Shown here in pieces: positions 16,333 through 25,208 of a stretch of 53,790 nt of DNA; within the stretch, counting starts at the first letter, position 1; each line of letters starts with the position of its first letter. Source of the DNA: an uncultured Colwellia sp. Lineage in GTDB: Bacteria > Pseudomonadota > Gammaproteobacteria > Enterobacterales > Alteromonadaceae. The translations under genes were made by a program, and so were the position numbers. The notes below the pieces were generated by a model, which was not told the origin of the DNA, searched no databases, and was given only the letters and a program-made list of their open reading frames with translations. The DNA lies in NCBI GenBank assembly GCA_913049915.1, contig CAJWZC010000015.1, positions 1-53,790 of the forward strand. The letters run 5' to 3'.

Positions 16333-18684
16333 CTAAAAATTATAATCTACTTGTATGCCATAAGTCGCTGGTCGGTCGACAAAACCATAAAAAGTATCGG
16401 TACCAAAAGTACTACCAGATAATGGATTATTACCCACATAGGTTAATACTTCTGCATTAGTCATATTTTTACCAAACACCGCAATATTCCAATTTTCGCT
16501 TTCAAGAGCAATACGCATATCAACTTTGTTGTAAGCATCTTCTTCATAAAGCGGGTTTAAGTTAACATCAACATTTTGTTTTGCTGAATGATATAGGCCT
16601 AGTGTAGTTCTGAAGTATTCAAAACCTAAAAATGAAATGTCAGCGAAGTAATCAAAACTAATACTTGCGGTAAACTTAGGGGTATATTGCCCAGATTTTC
16701 CGGTATAATCACAAAGTTGGTTGCCATCAGCACCTATGTCACCATCAGGAACTTGTCTGCTGTGACAGTTACCATTAGTGAAGTCTTTATATTCATGGTC
16801 TAAATAAGCCATACCATATTGCATTGATAAACCATCAAGTATTATCCAGCGACCATCAACTTCAACACCTTGTACGACTGTTTCTTTAGCATTACCCACA
16901 TTAAAACCGAGTACACCATCAAACTGACTTACCTGCAAGTTATCATATTCAGTACGATAAAAAGATAAATTTACTTCTAAAGTATCATCGAGTAATAAAG
17001 ACTTTATCCCCATTTCATAGGCGGTTACTTCTTCTTCCTCAAATTCCCACGAATTAACATTATTTGCTCGCGCATCAAAACCACCAGCTTTAAAGCCGGT
17101 AGTGGCAGAGACATAAGCCATAACATTTTGATCAATTTTATAACTTACGTTAATCAGTGGCGTAAAAGAGGTTTCATTACGTTCACCTTTCAGGTTATGG
17201 CCTTCTGGTGAATAAGGGCTCTGTTCATTTTGAATACCAAATACAGCATCAAATAAGGCAGGTGACATTGGGTTAGTAGTAATGTCGCCTGTACTTACAT
17301 CAGTAATATTCATGACACGTGATGACGTTTTATCTTCACTGGTATAACGTGCACCTAAGGTGAGTGTTAACGCCTCAGTGAAGTGATATCTACCTTGAAA
17401 AAAAGCTGAAAATATATCAGTGTCTGTTTGATAATGACGACCTGCAGCTTGGCCGTTAAGTGAGGCTAACGCGCCACCTGAGATTAAACCTAACACACTA
17501 TTTGTTGGTATTATGATGTTGTCATCAAAGGCAAGCTCACTGGTTTGGTAAAACAAGCCACCTAACCAATCAAATTTTTCGCCTACTGGTGAGACGATTC
17601 TAATTTCTTGACTAAACTGCTCATACTCTTCATCAATAAAAACTGAAAAAATAGGCGCTGCGGTATAATCACAATCACAGGTTTCAACAAAGTTGTATGA
17701 AACTAAACCTGATACAGTGGTAAGGGTGTAATCACCGAATTTAAAGTTAGCCGTTAACGTGGCGTTATTTAAGCTGTTATTATTACTTTCCTCAGCGTTA
17801 GCTTGACGCTCATAATTCAATTCACTTTCAGTGATTGCACCAGGATGGCCTAAAGCTCCTAATATTTGACTAAATGTTGCGCCAGGCATAGGAGAGCCAG
17901 TAAGTGCTGGTTCGTCTTTAATTACTTCTATTTGTCGGCCAGTACCATCAAAATCATCTTTTTCAATTTTAAATAATAAGTTTATTGTATCGCTTGGCTC
18001 CCACAATAAACTCAAACGGACGGCACTTTCATCACGGATTGTTTCATCACGATCTTTAAAGGTATTTTCAATATAACCGTCTTCTGAATAGTCTCTAACC
18101 GCTAATCTAGCCGATAAGGTATCAGTTAATGTGCCAGATACCATACCAGTAAATTCAGTGGCACCATTGGTTGGTTGATACTGTACACCCAAGTGTATTT
18201 CAGTATCTTGTGTCGGCTTAGCTGAGGATAGATTCAACGCACCTGCGACCGAGTTTTTACCAAACATAATTGATTGTGGCCCTTTTAAGACTTCAATCCT
18301 TTCTAAATCTAGAAATGGCATACGCAGTAATTGTTGGCGCCCATAATGTACACCATCGATGTACTGACCAACAGACTGTTCAAAACCTTGGTTATTACCC
18401 GTACCTATTCCACGGATAAATAGTTGAGTACTAATACCCGTTTCTGTCATATGTAAGTTGGGCACTGAATATTGTAAGTCATCAACTTTTTCAATACTTT
18501 TCTCTTTTAAGTCATCGGCACTAAGTACGTTCATTGATATCGGCGTTTCTTGTACATTTTCTGATCTTTTTTGTGCCGTTACTTCAATAATTTCTAAAGT
18601 TACTGATTCTTGCGCTGTTGCAGCATTAATTGCTAAAGCACAGGCACTCAGGGTGAATATGCTTTTTATTGTCTTATTTTTCAT
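16333..18684 (-). CDS. TonB-dependent outer-membrane receptor
   Basis: 783-residue outer-membrane gated transporter. A signal peptide (KSIFTLSACALAINAATAQ) is followed by the TonB box region LEIIEVTAQKR, the plug domain (about 45-165, with QETPISMNVLSADDLKEK, QLFIRGIGTGNNQG and RIEVLKGPQSIMFGKNSVAG), and a 22-strand barrel ending in the aromatic C-terminal residue (VDYNF). It belongs to the large marine TonB receptor group with EVTAQKR plugs. The ligand is not evident; iron chelates or organic compounds are both possible. It is divergent from an AraC-type regulator 126-156 bp away that probably controls it. Confidence 0.92.
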   Translation of the reverse strand: MKNKTIKSIFTLSACALAINAATAQESVTLEIIEVTAQKRSENVQETPISMNVLSADDLKEKSIEKVDDLQYSVPNLHMTETGISTQLFIRGIGTGNNQGFEQSVGQYIDGVHYGRQQLLRMPFLDLERIEVLKGPQSIMFGKNSVAGALNLSSAKPTQDTEIHLGVQYQPTNGATEFTGMVSGTLTDTLSARLAVRDYSEDGYIENTFKDRDETIRDESAVRLSLLWEPSDTINLLFKIEKDDFDGTGRQIEVIKDEPALTGSPMPGATFSQILGALGHPGAITESELNYERQANAEESNNNSLNNATLTANFKFGDYTLTTVSGLVSYNFVETCDCDYTAAPIFSVFIDEEYEQFSQEIRIVSPVGEKFDWLGGLFYQTSELAFDDNIIIPTNSVLGLISGGALASLNGQAAGRHYQTDTDIFSAFFQGRYHFTEALTLTLGARYTSEDKTSSRVMNITDVSTGDITTNPMSPALFDAVFGIQNEQSPYSPEGHNLKGERNETSFTPLINVSYKIDQNVMAYVSATTGFKAGGFDARANNVNSWEFEEEEVTAYEMGIKSLLLDDTLEVNLSFYRTEYDNLQVSQFDGVLGFNVGNAKETVVQGVEVDGRWIILDGLSMQYGMAYLDHEYKDFTNGNCHSRQVPDGDIGADGNQLCDYTGKSGQYTPKFTASISFDYFADISFLGFEYFRTTLGLYHSAKQNVDVNLNPLYEEDAYNKVDMRIALESENWNIAVFGKNMTNAEVLTYVGNNPLSGSTFGTDTFYGFVDRPATYGIQVDYNF

Positions 18685-18768
18685 GTTATCTGACTCTCTT
18701 ATTATAATTATAATTTTTGGTAACCTTAATAATATAAAGATGAGTGATAGTGAAGATAAGGTGATAAA

Positions 18769-18799
18769 CGGTCAACTTTAAGTGAAAAGCGGTCAATTT
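18769..18799. promoter_or_regulatory. Direct repeats, possible AraC-regulator operator
   Basis: CGGTCAACTTT (from 18769) and CGGTCAATTTG (from 18790) are direct repeats 21 bp apart, i.e. two helical turns, in the divergent region between the TonB receptor and the AraC regulator. This geometry is the usual one for AraC-type binding sites. Binding by the adjacent regulator is inferred. Confidence 0.5.
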
Positions 18800-18840
18800 G
18801 TGGTTAACTGGTGTTAAATAATAAAAAGAGAAGTAATGGT

Positions 18841-19875
18841 ATGGTTCAAAAAAATAGTTTATCCACTAATTTTACCGGCCAAGTATTTGCCCATAAGCTT
18901 AACTTTATGTCGAATACCTTATCTAATCGCGGCATTGATTTATCGTGTTTATTAAAGGGTACAGGTATTAAATCGAACGGATTAAATGACCGTGAATATA
19001 AAATTAATAAGGAACAAATAGTGATCTTTTACCGTAATGTTTTAGCCTTAGAAATTCCTGATGTGAGTTTACTGTTAGGCGCCTCCATAAGGCCAAAAGA
19101 TTACGGCTTATATGGTTGTACGTTATTATGCTGCAAAGACTTACGCTCATTACTAGAATTTTCTCTCCAATATCATAATTTGGTTACCAAAACGGTTAAT
19201 ATGTCACTGCATGTGGAAGATGAATTAGAACAATCATGTATTCGTTTTGAAGATTTATTGTTTGCCAGTGACTTAGCCGAATTTAATATAGAGCTACAGT
19301 GCGTTATTGTTTTGTCTTTAGTTAGAGATTTTTTAGACAGAGATGATTTCGCTTTTGATGCTTTACGGTTTAGCTTTGATAAACCACAACACAATGAAGG
19401 TTATGAAGACTTTTTTGGTTGCCCAATTAGTTATGGTAATCCATATAGTGAATTTGTCTTTAGTGACGATAAATGGTCATTAAACACCCTAAAAAGTAAT
19501 CCTTTCGCAATGCCCTTATTACTTAGTCAATGTGATTCGGTATTAAATTCAGTACGATCAAAAAATGAGTTCTTGATCACTATAAATCAATGGGTAGCAG
19601 CGAATATGCATAAGGAACTTTGTGCAGAAAATTTAGCGAGTGACTTATATCTAACCCCAAGAACGTTACGTAGAAAGCTATCTGAACAGGGTACTAGTTT
19701 TAGTGGGATAGTGAAAGAATTACGCTGTAGTGCGGCTAAAAAATTAATAACAGAGACACAGTTAACTATTGAAGACATTGGTTGCTCTATTGGATTTAAT
19801 GATACATCTAACTTCAGAGCCGCTTTTAAAAAATGGACAGGACAAACACCCTCGAACTTGAGACAAATTAATTAA
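18841..19875 (+). CDS. AraC family transcriptional regulator
   Basis: About 344 residues from the ATG at 18841, which has AGAGAAG upstream; an in-frame GTG at 18811 would add ten residues but has no ribosome binding site and would crowd the repeats at 18769. The N-terminal about 200 residues match the arabinose-binding-like sensor domain of the OruR/ArgR type (GVSLLLGA-like DVSLLLGASIRPKDYGLYG, then LEFSLQYHNLVTKT). The C-terminal about 100 residues are a double helix-turn-helix with LYLTPRTLRRKLSEQGTSF and the hallmark IGFNDTSNFRAAFKKWTGQTP. It likely activates the divergent TonB receptor in response to an imported compound; the inducer is unknown. Confidence 0.88.
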   Translation: MVQKNSLSTNFTGQVFAHKLNFMSNTLSNRGIDLSCLLKGTGIKSNGLNDREYKINKEQIVIFYRNVLALEIPDVSLLLGASIRPKDYGLYGCTLLCCKDLRSLLEFSLQYHNLVTKTVNMSLHVEDELEQSCIRFEDLLFASDLAEFNIELQCVIVLSLVRDFLDRDDFAFDALRFSFDKPQHNEGYEDFFGCPISYGNPYSEFVFSDDKWSLNTLKSNPFAMPLLLSQCDSVLNSVRSKNEFLITINQWVAANMHKELCAENLASDLYLTPRTLRRKLSEQGTSFSGIVKELRCSAAKKLITETQLTIEDIGCSIGFNDTSNFRAAFKKWTGQTPSNLRQIN

Positions 19876-20108
19876 AATATATACCGTCCTTTTATTATCA
19901 CTATAACGCTAGCTAAGTACTATATAGTTACTAATGATTATATTAATCAATTGTTTTTTATCGATATTTAAGGAAATTAGCACTATGTAAAGAGTTTATT
20001 TAATTATTACTACCCATCTGATGTTGTAGGAATAATAGACATTTAATAAGTACTATCGCTTGAGTTATTTCAAATGTACCGGTCATATATTGTTAGGAGT
20101 ATTTAACC

Positions 20109-20413
20109 ATGAAGATGTTTTATACTAACGAAGTTATTTACTTGTGAACAACATAAAAAATATTATTGAGACACAAGAAATACAGATATTTATTAAAAAT
20201 GAATTCGCGCAAGGTGCCATAGGAGATTTTTCTGCCCTCGATACTTGGCCAGAACTGTGGGTATTTGACAATGCTGATTTAGACCGCGCAGTAGCTATAG
20301 TGAAATCGTCGTATAGCAGTAAACAAGCGGTTGATTGGATCTGTAAAAATTATGATGAAACAAACACCCCTTCTTTTAAAATATGCTGGAATTGTCAGAG
20401 TGAAAATGCATAA
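20109..20413 (+). pseudogene. DUF2007 protein gene split by a single-base frameshift
   Basis: The frame from the ATG at 20109 (AGGAG upstream) encodes MKMFYTNEVIYL and stops at a TGA at 20145-20147. Moving one base at 20143/20144 continues VNNIKNIIETQEIQIFIKNE...DTWPELWVFDNADLDRA to 20413, ending KICWNCQSENA. Joined, these give a normal DUF2007 protein of about 101 residues: a start like MKKVYSNE, the ETWPELWV-like segment and a C-terminal CWxC. The larger part alone would start at GTG 20144, lacks a good ribosome binding site and loses the first beta strand. One missing base in a TTG/GTG junction explains it. Sequencing error, true pseudogene or translational recoupling (the TGA overlaps the GTG) are all possible. 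Confidence 0.7.
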
Positions 20414-20459
20414 TAACAATATTATCAACCGATAAGTATACACAACTAAGGAGTTGGTG

Positions 20460-20717
20460 ATGCCGACAAATAAGCATAAAAGAAAAGTCTCTTAACATGT
20501 TAAATCTACATTAGCAAAAACTGTACCTTCATCTGGGTAGATAATACCTTATCCAAAAGCCTTTGCTGTAGTCGGTTTTAGCTTTATTGTCTTAGGCATT
20601 TATCTTTTAGTGTTCGAAACTCAAAATAACGCTATGTTTGGTGCTGCTATGCTGTCTCTTATTGACGGGATAGAGATAACCATTTATGCGAACTTTGCGG
20701 TACCTAAAAAGAAATAA
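20460..20717 (+). pseudogene. Small membrane protein gene with two nonsense codons
   Basis: A frame with a good AAGGAG site (20448-20453) starts at ATG 20460 and reads MPTNKHKRKVS, TAA (20493-20495), HVKSTLAKTVPSSG, TAG (20538-20540), then FAVVGFSFIVLGIYLLVF and more, ending FAVPKKK at TAA 20715-20717. Without the stops it is an 85-residue protein with a basic N-terminus and two hydrophobic segments. Both stops are one base from CAA, CAG or TGG. The family is not recognised. Confidence 0.55.
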
Positions 20718-20739
20718 CTTAAAATAGAAGGATGTCCAC

Positions 20740-20950
20740 ATGGATAGTGCTTCAATTATGGTTTGGGGTATTTTATTTGGTGGTATAGGCATGGGCTATT
20801 TTGTCTATGGAAGAAAACAAAAAGCCATCATACCTTTTTGTATTCCCCTATTTTATGCCTAGCGTAATAATGTTAATTTTTGTTGGTGTTATTTTAGTAG
20901 TAATACCGTGTTTCATTAAGATTCAACCGATCTTACGATATTTGTCATAA
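20740..20950 (+). pseudogene. Small membrane protein gene broken by a deletion/frameshift
   Basis: ATG 20740, with GAAGGA upstream, encodes MDSASIMVWGILFGGIGMGY and FVYGRKQKAIIPF, then runs to TAG at 20860-20862 in an implausible sequence. One base over, the frame reads VFPYFMPSVIMLIFVGVILV and VIPCFIKI, ending at 20948-20950. The join resembles small two-helix proteins of the pattern WGxxFGxIGxGYFxYGKKQ...PxxxGxxLMxFPYF...LPxFI, with the middle residues lost. A small deletion that also shifts the frame is the likely cause. It is the third damaged small gene in a row. Confidence 0.55.
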
Positions 20951-21150
20951 TCTAACTTTACTAAAATGGACAATTACAATTGATTAATTTTTAACATAAA
21001 AGTATATTTTTTGAACTTTATTGTCCAATCATTTTCGTCGTTGCTAATTGTTACATAAATTACTACGATAATTTTACTAAATAGTAGTATTCTGTTTCAC
21101 TTTAGATTAAATTTGCGCCTTAATTTTACTACAGTTAACAAGAGCGCCTT

Positions 21151-21381
21151 ATGTTAGAAAATACTCTCCCTCAACTCGAACAACTGATTGAAAATATTAT
21201 TGCGAAAAATAACCAGCTTAAAAGTCAAGTTGTAGAACTTGAGCAACAAAAATCATTACTGATTGATGAGAATGAAACGTTGCAACTTGAAGCACTTGAC
21301 GGTGAAGAAAAGCAAAAACAAACCAACACTGTATTAACCAGCCTATTAGGTAAATTACAAAGTGTAGAAGAGGTTAATTAA
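21151..21381 (+). CDS. TIGR02449 family coiled-coil protein (ZapB-like)
   Basis: 76-residue coiled-coil protein, almost entirely heptad-patterned leucine/glutamate/glutamine sequence from residue 5 to 70 (LPQLEQLIENIIAKNNQLKS and onward). It matches the TIGR02449 group encoded directly before zapA in many Gammaproteobacteria and resembles the Z-ring factor ZapB in size and character. Its TAA overlaps the zapA start (TAATG), so the two are translationally coupled. A role with ZapA at the division septum is inferred from context. Confidence 0.8.
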   Translation: MLENTLPQLEQLIENIIAKNNQLKSQVVELEQQKSLLIDENETLQLEALDGEEKQKQTNTVLTSLLGKLQSVEEVN

Positions 21382-21677
21382 TGATTGCTGAAGACTCTAA
21401 AGGTATCAGCATTGAAATAATGGGTAAGCAACATCAGTTTTCTTGCTCAGCTGAACAAGCAGAGGATTTAAATCAAGCTGCTCATAGCTTAGCTGTTATG
21501 TGTGCTGACATTAAGAAACAAAAAGGTACCGCTAACAGCGAACGTGCCTTATTGGTTGCATCAATTAATTTGAGTTATTCACTATTAATGGCAAACAATA
21601 AACTTAAGTACTTTCAGCACGGGCAAAATGCTTTGATTTCGACATTAAAAAGTGCTCTATACCATACTGAACAATAA
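21381..21677 (+). CDS. zapA: Cell division protein ZapA
   Basis: 98-residue ZapA, which bundles FtsZ filaments and links them to the septal protein network. The N-terminal beta part ISIEIMGKQHQFSCSAEQAE matches the VDIxILGxxYxxxCPxxE pattern, followed by the long C-terminal coiled-coil helix (from about residue 60: LLVASINLSYSLLMANNKLK) that mediates tetramerisation. It overlaps the ZapB-like gene by one base. zapA sits just upstream of the Min genes here, so division-site control genes are grouped. Confidence 0.9.
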   Translation: MIAEDSKGISIEIMGKQHQFSCSAEQAEDLNQAAHSLAVMCADIKKQKGTANSERALLVASINLSYSLLMANNKLKYFQHGQNALISTLKSALYHTEQ

Positions 21678-21805
21678 AATTTTTCGTTTGGATTTATAGC
21701 TATTTTACGTAATGATTAAAAATTCAGCCAGGGTAGGTATATAAACGTATTTATTTTTTCGTATTATTATTATTAGTTAATAAGATATGAGTAATACTGG
21801 AAGTT

Positions 21806-21860
21806 TTATGTCTAAGTACATTATTTTTAGGTATATTATGTTTAAGTACATTATTTTTAG
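21806..21860. repeat. Imperfect 30-bp tandem duplication before minC
   Basis: TCTAAGTACATTATTTTTAG (21811-21830) is repeated as TTTAAGTACATTATTTTTAG (21841-21860), one mismatch, period 30, and the flanking TTATG/TATTATG is also repeated. It lies between zapA and minC and could affect the minC promoter region; no function is evident. Confidence 0.7.
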
Positions 21861-21926
21861 TTAGATTAGCTTTAGATAAATTATAGCTAGATACATTGCG
21901 TTGTCTCACTTAGGAAAATCTTCATT

Positions 21927-22646
21927 ATGGCTGTTGCCAGCATTGAATTTAAAGGTACAAGTTTTACTCTATCTGTTTTACATTTAAAAACATCAAATTT
22001 AGCAGCTATCCGTGCCGATCTAGTAAGCAAAGTAGCGCAAGCTCCCGATTTTTTTTACCTTGTTCCTATTCTGGTTAATATTGAAAAACTCGATGTTTCA
22101 ATTGATTATCAAGCGGTAAAAACATTAATTGAAGAACTTAACTTCACCTTCGTTGGTTTTACTGGTTCGGTAACTAATGAACAACGTAAGCTTATTCGTA
22201 AATTTGGCTTTTCTTTTGTTAATACAACGAAAGTTAATACCTCACAAAAAGTAACCACATTAGAAAAGGTCGTAACAGCAAAGACTGACATAATAGTCGA
22301 AGTACCTCAACGTCCCTTATACACAGATAAAGTCCACCGAGGACAAATTCGCTCTGGTCAGCAGGTTTATGCGAAAGATCAAAATTTAGTAGTAATAGGA
22401 TCAGTTTCAGCAGGTGCTGAAGTAATTGCTGATGGAAATATTCATGTCTATGGCTCATTACGTGGTAGAGCGATAGCAGGCGCACAAGGTCATCATAAAG
22501 CACAAATATATTGTCAAAAACTCGAGGCTGAATTGGTCTCTATCAATGGTAATTATTGGCTAAGTGAGTCAATGGAGCAACACTGGGGTTTACCGGTATA
22601 CATTCATTTGACTGACAGTGAACTAACGTCATCAAAACTCATTTAA
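21927..22646 (+). CDS. minC: Septum site-determining protein MinC
   Basis: 239 residues, normal length. MinC inhibits FtsZ polymerisation away from midcell and is recruited to the membrane by MinD. The N-terminal FtsZ-inhibiting domain is about 1-110 ([20 protein letters not shown] onward), then a linker, and the C-terminal beta-helix domain (about 130-230) carries [20 protein letters not shown] and [19 protein letters not shown], the conserved MinD-binding and dimer surface. It leads a minC-minD-minE operon with a 28-bp spacer to minD. TAGGA precedes the ATG. Confidence 0.95.
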   Translation: MAVASIEFKGTSFTLSVLHLKTSNLAAIRADLVSKVAQAPDFFYLVPILVNIEKLDVSIDYQAVKTLIEELNFTFVGFTGSVTNEQRKLIRKFGFSFVNTTKVNTSQKVTTLEKVVTAKTDIIVEVPQRPLYTDKVHRGQIRSGQQVYAKDQNLVVIGSVSAGAEVIADGNIHVYGSLRGRAIAGAQGHHKAQIYCQKLEAELVSINGNYWLSESMEQHWGLPVYIHLTDSELTSSKLI

Positions 22647-22674
22647 TTATTAACATATAAAGGATATTCGGTCT

Positions 22675-23484
22675 ATGGCACGGATAATAGTGGTTACATC
22701 AGGCAAGGGTGGTGTTGGTAAAACGACATCAAGTGCTGCGATTGGTCTTGGTTTGGCGTTGAAGGGTAATAAAGTTGTATTAATTGACTTTGATATAGGC
22801 CTGCGTAATCTTGATTTAATTATGGGTTGTGAACGACGCGTTGTTTATGATTTCGTTAATGTTATCAATGGTGAAGCAACCTTGAACCAAGCGCTTATTA
22901 AAGACAAGCGTGTTAGCAGTTTATCTATTTTACCTGCTTCTCAAACACGAGATAAAGATGCGTTAAATAAAGAGAATGTTGGTAAAGTGCTAGAAGATCT
23001 TGGTAAACTTTATGACTATATTATTTGTGATTCTCCTGCAGGTATTGAAGCAGGGGCAATGATGGCACTTTATTATGCTGATGAAGCGATAGTAACGACC
23101 AATCCTGAAGTATCATCAGTACGGGATTCTGATCGAATTTTAGGTATGTTAGCAAGTCGCTCACGAAGAGCTGAACTTGGTCTCGAACCAATAAAAGAAC
23201 ATTTGCTATTAACCCGTTATTCACCAAAGCGTGTTGAAGAAGGTGAAATGCTAAGTGTTGAAGATGTTGAAGATATTCTCTCTATACCTTTATTAGGTGT
23301 TATACCTGAATCACAAGCAGTGCTTAAAGCATCTAATGCCGGTGAGCCCGTTATTTTAGATACTGAAAGTGATGCAGGTAAAGCCTACCAAGATGTGGTG
23401 GATCGCCTGCTAGGTGAAACGGTTGATTTTAGATTCTTAGTTGCCGAGAAAAAAGGCATTTTTAGTCGTATTTTTGGAGGATAA
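22675..23484 (+). CDS. minD: Septum site-determining ATPase MinD
   Basis: 269 residues, normal length. MinD is a membrane-binding ParA-type ATPase that carries MinC and oscillates with MinE. The deviant Walker A motif SGKGGVGKTT is at residues 9-18, switch I includes IDFDIGLRNLDLIMG, and Walker B is YIICDSPAGIE. The C-terminal amphipathic membrane-targeting helix (EKKGIFSRIFGG) is intact. AAGGAT precedes the ATG, and minE starts one base after its stop codon. Confidence 0.97.
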   Translation: MARIIVVTSGKGGVGKTTSSAAIGLGLALKGNKVVLIDFDIGLRNLDLIMGCERRVVYDFVNVINGEATLNQALIKDKRVSSLSILPASQTRDKDALNKENVGKVLEDLGKLYDYIICDSPAGIEAGAMMALYYADEAIVTTNPEVSSVRDSDRILGMLASRSRRAELGLEPIKEHLLLTRYSPKRVEEGEMLSVEDVEDILSIPLLGVIPESQAVLKASNAGEPVILDTESDAGKAYQDVVDRLLGETVDFRFLVAEKKGIFSRIFGG

Positions 23485-23485
23485 C

Positions 23486-23764
23486 ATGGCACTATTAGAT
23501 TATTTTACCCGTAAAAAAGAAAAGCAAGTAACCACAGCATCCAAGGCTAAAGAGCGTCTACAAATTATTGTTGCCCATGAGCGTAACAGTAGAAATAAAC
23601 AACCTGATTATTTACCACAACTTACTGAAGATATTCTTCAGGTATTACGTAAATATATTAAAGTCTCGGATGAAAGTTTTTCAATAAACCTTGATAAAAA
23701 AGATGGCAACTTAAACGTGTTAGAGCTTAATATTGAGTTGCATGAAGAGCAGAGCATTGACTAG
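23486..23764 (+). CDS. minE: Cell division topological specificity factor MinE
   Basis: 92 residues from the ATG at 23486, which has GGAGG seven bases upstream; a longer in-frame start at 23441 lies inside minD and gives a non-MinE extension. MinE stimulates MinD ATPase and confines division inhibition to the poles. Visible parts are the membrane-binding start MALLDYF, the anti-MinCD helix region KAKERLQIIVAHER, and the C-terminal dimer domain (about 35-90). The operon ends at the hairpin 23811-23850. Confidence 0.95.
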   Translation: MALLDYFTRKKEKQVTTASKAKERLQIIVAHERNSRNKQPDYLPQLTEDILQVLRKYIKVSDESFSINLDKKDGNLNVLELNIELHEEQSID

Positions 23765-23810
23765 GGTTTAAGTCTATCAATGGCTTAAAATACTAGAAAG
23801 TAAATTGAAA

Positions 23811-23850
23811 AAAACGAAGTATATAAACAGCAGTTTTCATACTTCGTTTT
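23811..23850. terminator. Bidirectional terminator between minE and ansA
   Basis: AAAACGAAGTAT (23811-23822) pairs perfectly with ATACTTCGTTTT (23839-23850). A runs and T runs on both sides let it serve convergent minE and ansA. Confidence 0.85.
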
Positions 23851-23881
23851 GTTATTTATTTAGTTAAAATAAAATGAATGT

Positions 23882-24895
23882 TTAGGTAAGTTCGCCGCGA
23901 AGGCTTATATCCATCTGTTGGCACATTTCATCATAGCTTAAGTTTTTACTTAACAAGTAATGCAGCTTTGTTAATGTCGCTTCTAAGGTCATATCATGGC
24001 CACTGATCACGCCCGTTTCACTTAGGGCATTACCTGTTGCATAACCCGACATGTTAACGGTACCTTTAATACATTGACTACAGTTGACCACCACAATACC
24101 TTGCTCTTTTGCTTTTCGTAAACAAGAGAGTAATGCCTCATCTTGTGGCGCATTACCTACACCATAGCTGCGGAGAATCAGTGCTTTCACTGGTTGTTTG
24201 ATGACATTTTCAATAACATCACTGCTGATACCCGGGTAAAGGTGAACAACACCAATGGGCTGTGGGGTAATCGTTGACAGTTTTAATGGTTCAATATCAT
24301 CTACTGAGTTTATCAGTGTACCTGCTACCAGCTGAATATTGATACCTGCTTCAAGTAATACCGGCATATTGGGTGAGTCAAAAGCATTAAAACCATCGGC
24401 ATAAGCTTTAATACAACGGTTACCACGATAAAGTTTGTTATTGAAAAATAAGCTTACTTCACTTATTGGGTAATTTGCCGCAATGTATAAAGCATTTAAG
24501 ACATTCACTTGGCCATCAGAGCGCAGTTGACTCAATGGAATTTGTGAGCCGGTAACTATGACAGGTTTACTTAAATTTTCGAACATAAAGGATAAGGCTG
24601 AACTGGTATACGCCATAGTATCTGTACCATGTAAAACGACAAAACCATCATAGTCATCATAATTAGCTTTAATATCATCAGCGATACGCTGCCAATCACT
24701 GGGAGTCATGTTTGATGAATCTATTAATGGCTGATATTCACTGATGGTAAATTCAGGCATTTCACTACGATGAAATTCAGGTAGAGCATTTATAGACTCA
24801 GTCAGATGACCTTTAGTGGGAACAAAGCCTTGAGTACTTTGCATCATACCAATGGTACCGCCAGTGTAAGCAACGTAAATTCTTTTCTTCAACAT
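23882..24895 (-). CDS. ansA: Type I L-asparaginase (AnsA)
   Basis: 337 residues, the usual length for the cytoplasmic type I enzyme that hydrolyses asparagine to aspartate and ammonia. The first catalytic threonine is in YTGGTIGM near the N-terminus (Thr14), the second in VLHGTDTMAYTSSALSF. No signal peptide, which separates it from periplasmic type II. The C-terminal domain includes LRSYGVGNAP and NCSQCIKGTVNMSGYA. It is convergent with minE. Its N-terminal asparagine-handling role is not linked to asnS at 30205 by any operon. Confidence 0.93.
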   Translation of the reverse strand: MLKKRIYVAYTGGTIGMMQSTQGFVPTKGHLTESINALPEFHRSEMPEFTISEYQPLIDSSNMTPSDWQRIADDIKANYDDYDGFVVLHGTDTMAYTSSALSFMFENLSKPVIVTGSQIPLSQLRSDGQVNVLNALYIAANYPISEVSLFFNNKLYRGNRCIKAYADGFNAFDSPNMPVLLEAGINIQLVAGTLINSVDDIEPLKLSTITPQPIGVVHLYPGISSDVIENVIKQPVKALILRSYGVGNAPQDEALLSCLRKAKEQGIVVVNCSQCIKGTVNMSGYATGNALSETGVISGHDMTLEATLTKLHYLLSKNLSYDEMCQQMDISLRGELT

Positions 24896-25208
24896 AACTT
24901 TGACTACTTATTTTATTTAAACGTTATTTCAACCATCACCCTAACAGTTAATTTGCTGGCGATTAGATTTTATTATAGAGAATATTATATCTCAGCAAAC
25001 AGGATAGTTGCTATAGCAGGGCGTAGATGAATTAGTTAAAGCATGATAAATTTTATTGATGAGGTTAGGGCGAATAGAACCAATATTTGTCTTTGCTCTA
25101 TTGATTTAAGTCAATTGTTAGATAAATAAAAAGAGGTAGTTAATTGCTTAACTACCTCTTTAAGATAACGCGACTCTATAGCGTTTTTTAACTTGAACTT
25201 ATGTTGTT
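24896..25208. other. Gap between ansA and sppA
   Basis: Contains the ansA promoter region at the left and the sppA terminator at 25130-25161. No further gene or repeat is seen. Confidence 0.5.
25125..25161 (-). terminator. Terminator of sppA
   Basis: Perfect 14-bp stem (25130-25143 with 25148-25161) and four-base loop. On the minus strand it is followed by TTTTTATTTA, the direction expected for sppA. Confidence 0.88.

Noticed and set aside
21678-21926. 6S RNA (ssrS) downstream of zapA
   Set aside because: That is its usual place in many Gammaproteobacteria, but the sequence here is AT-rich with a tandem duplication and no sign of the long closing stem of 6S RNA.
23441-23485. A 15-residue N-terminal extension of MinE
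   Set aside because: It lies within minD, has no ribosome binding site of its own, and the internal ATG has a perfect GGAGG and the family start MALLDYF.
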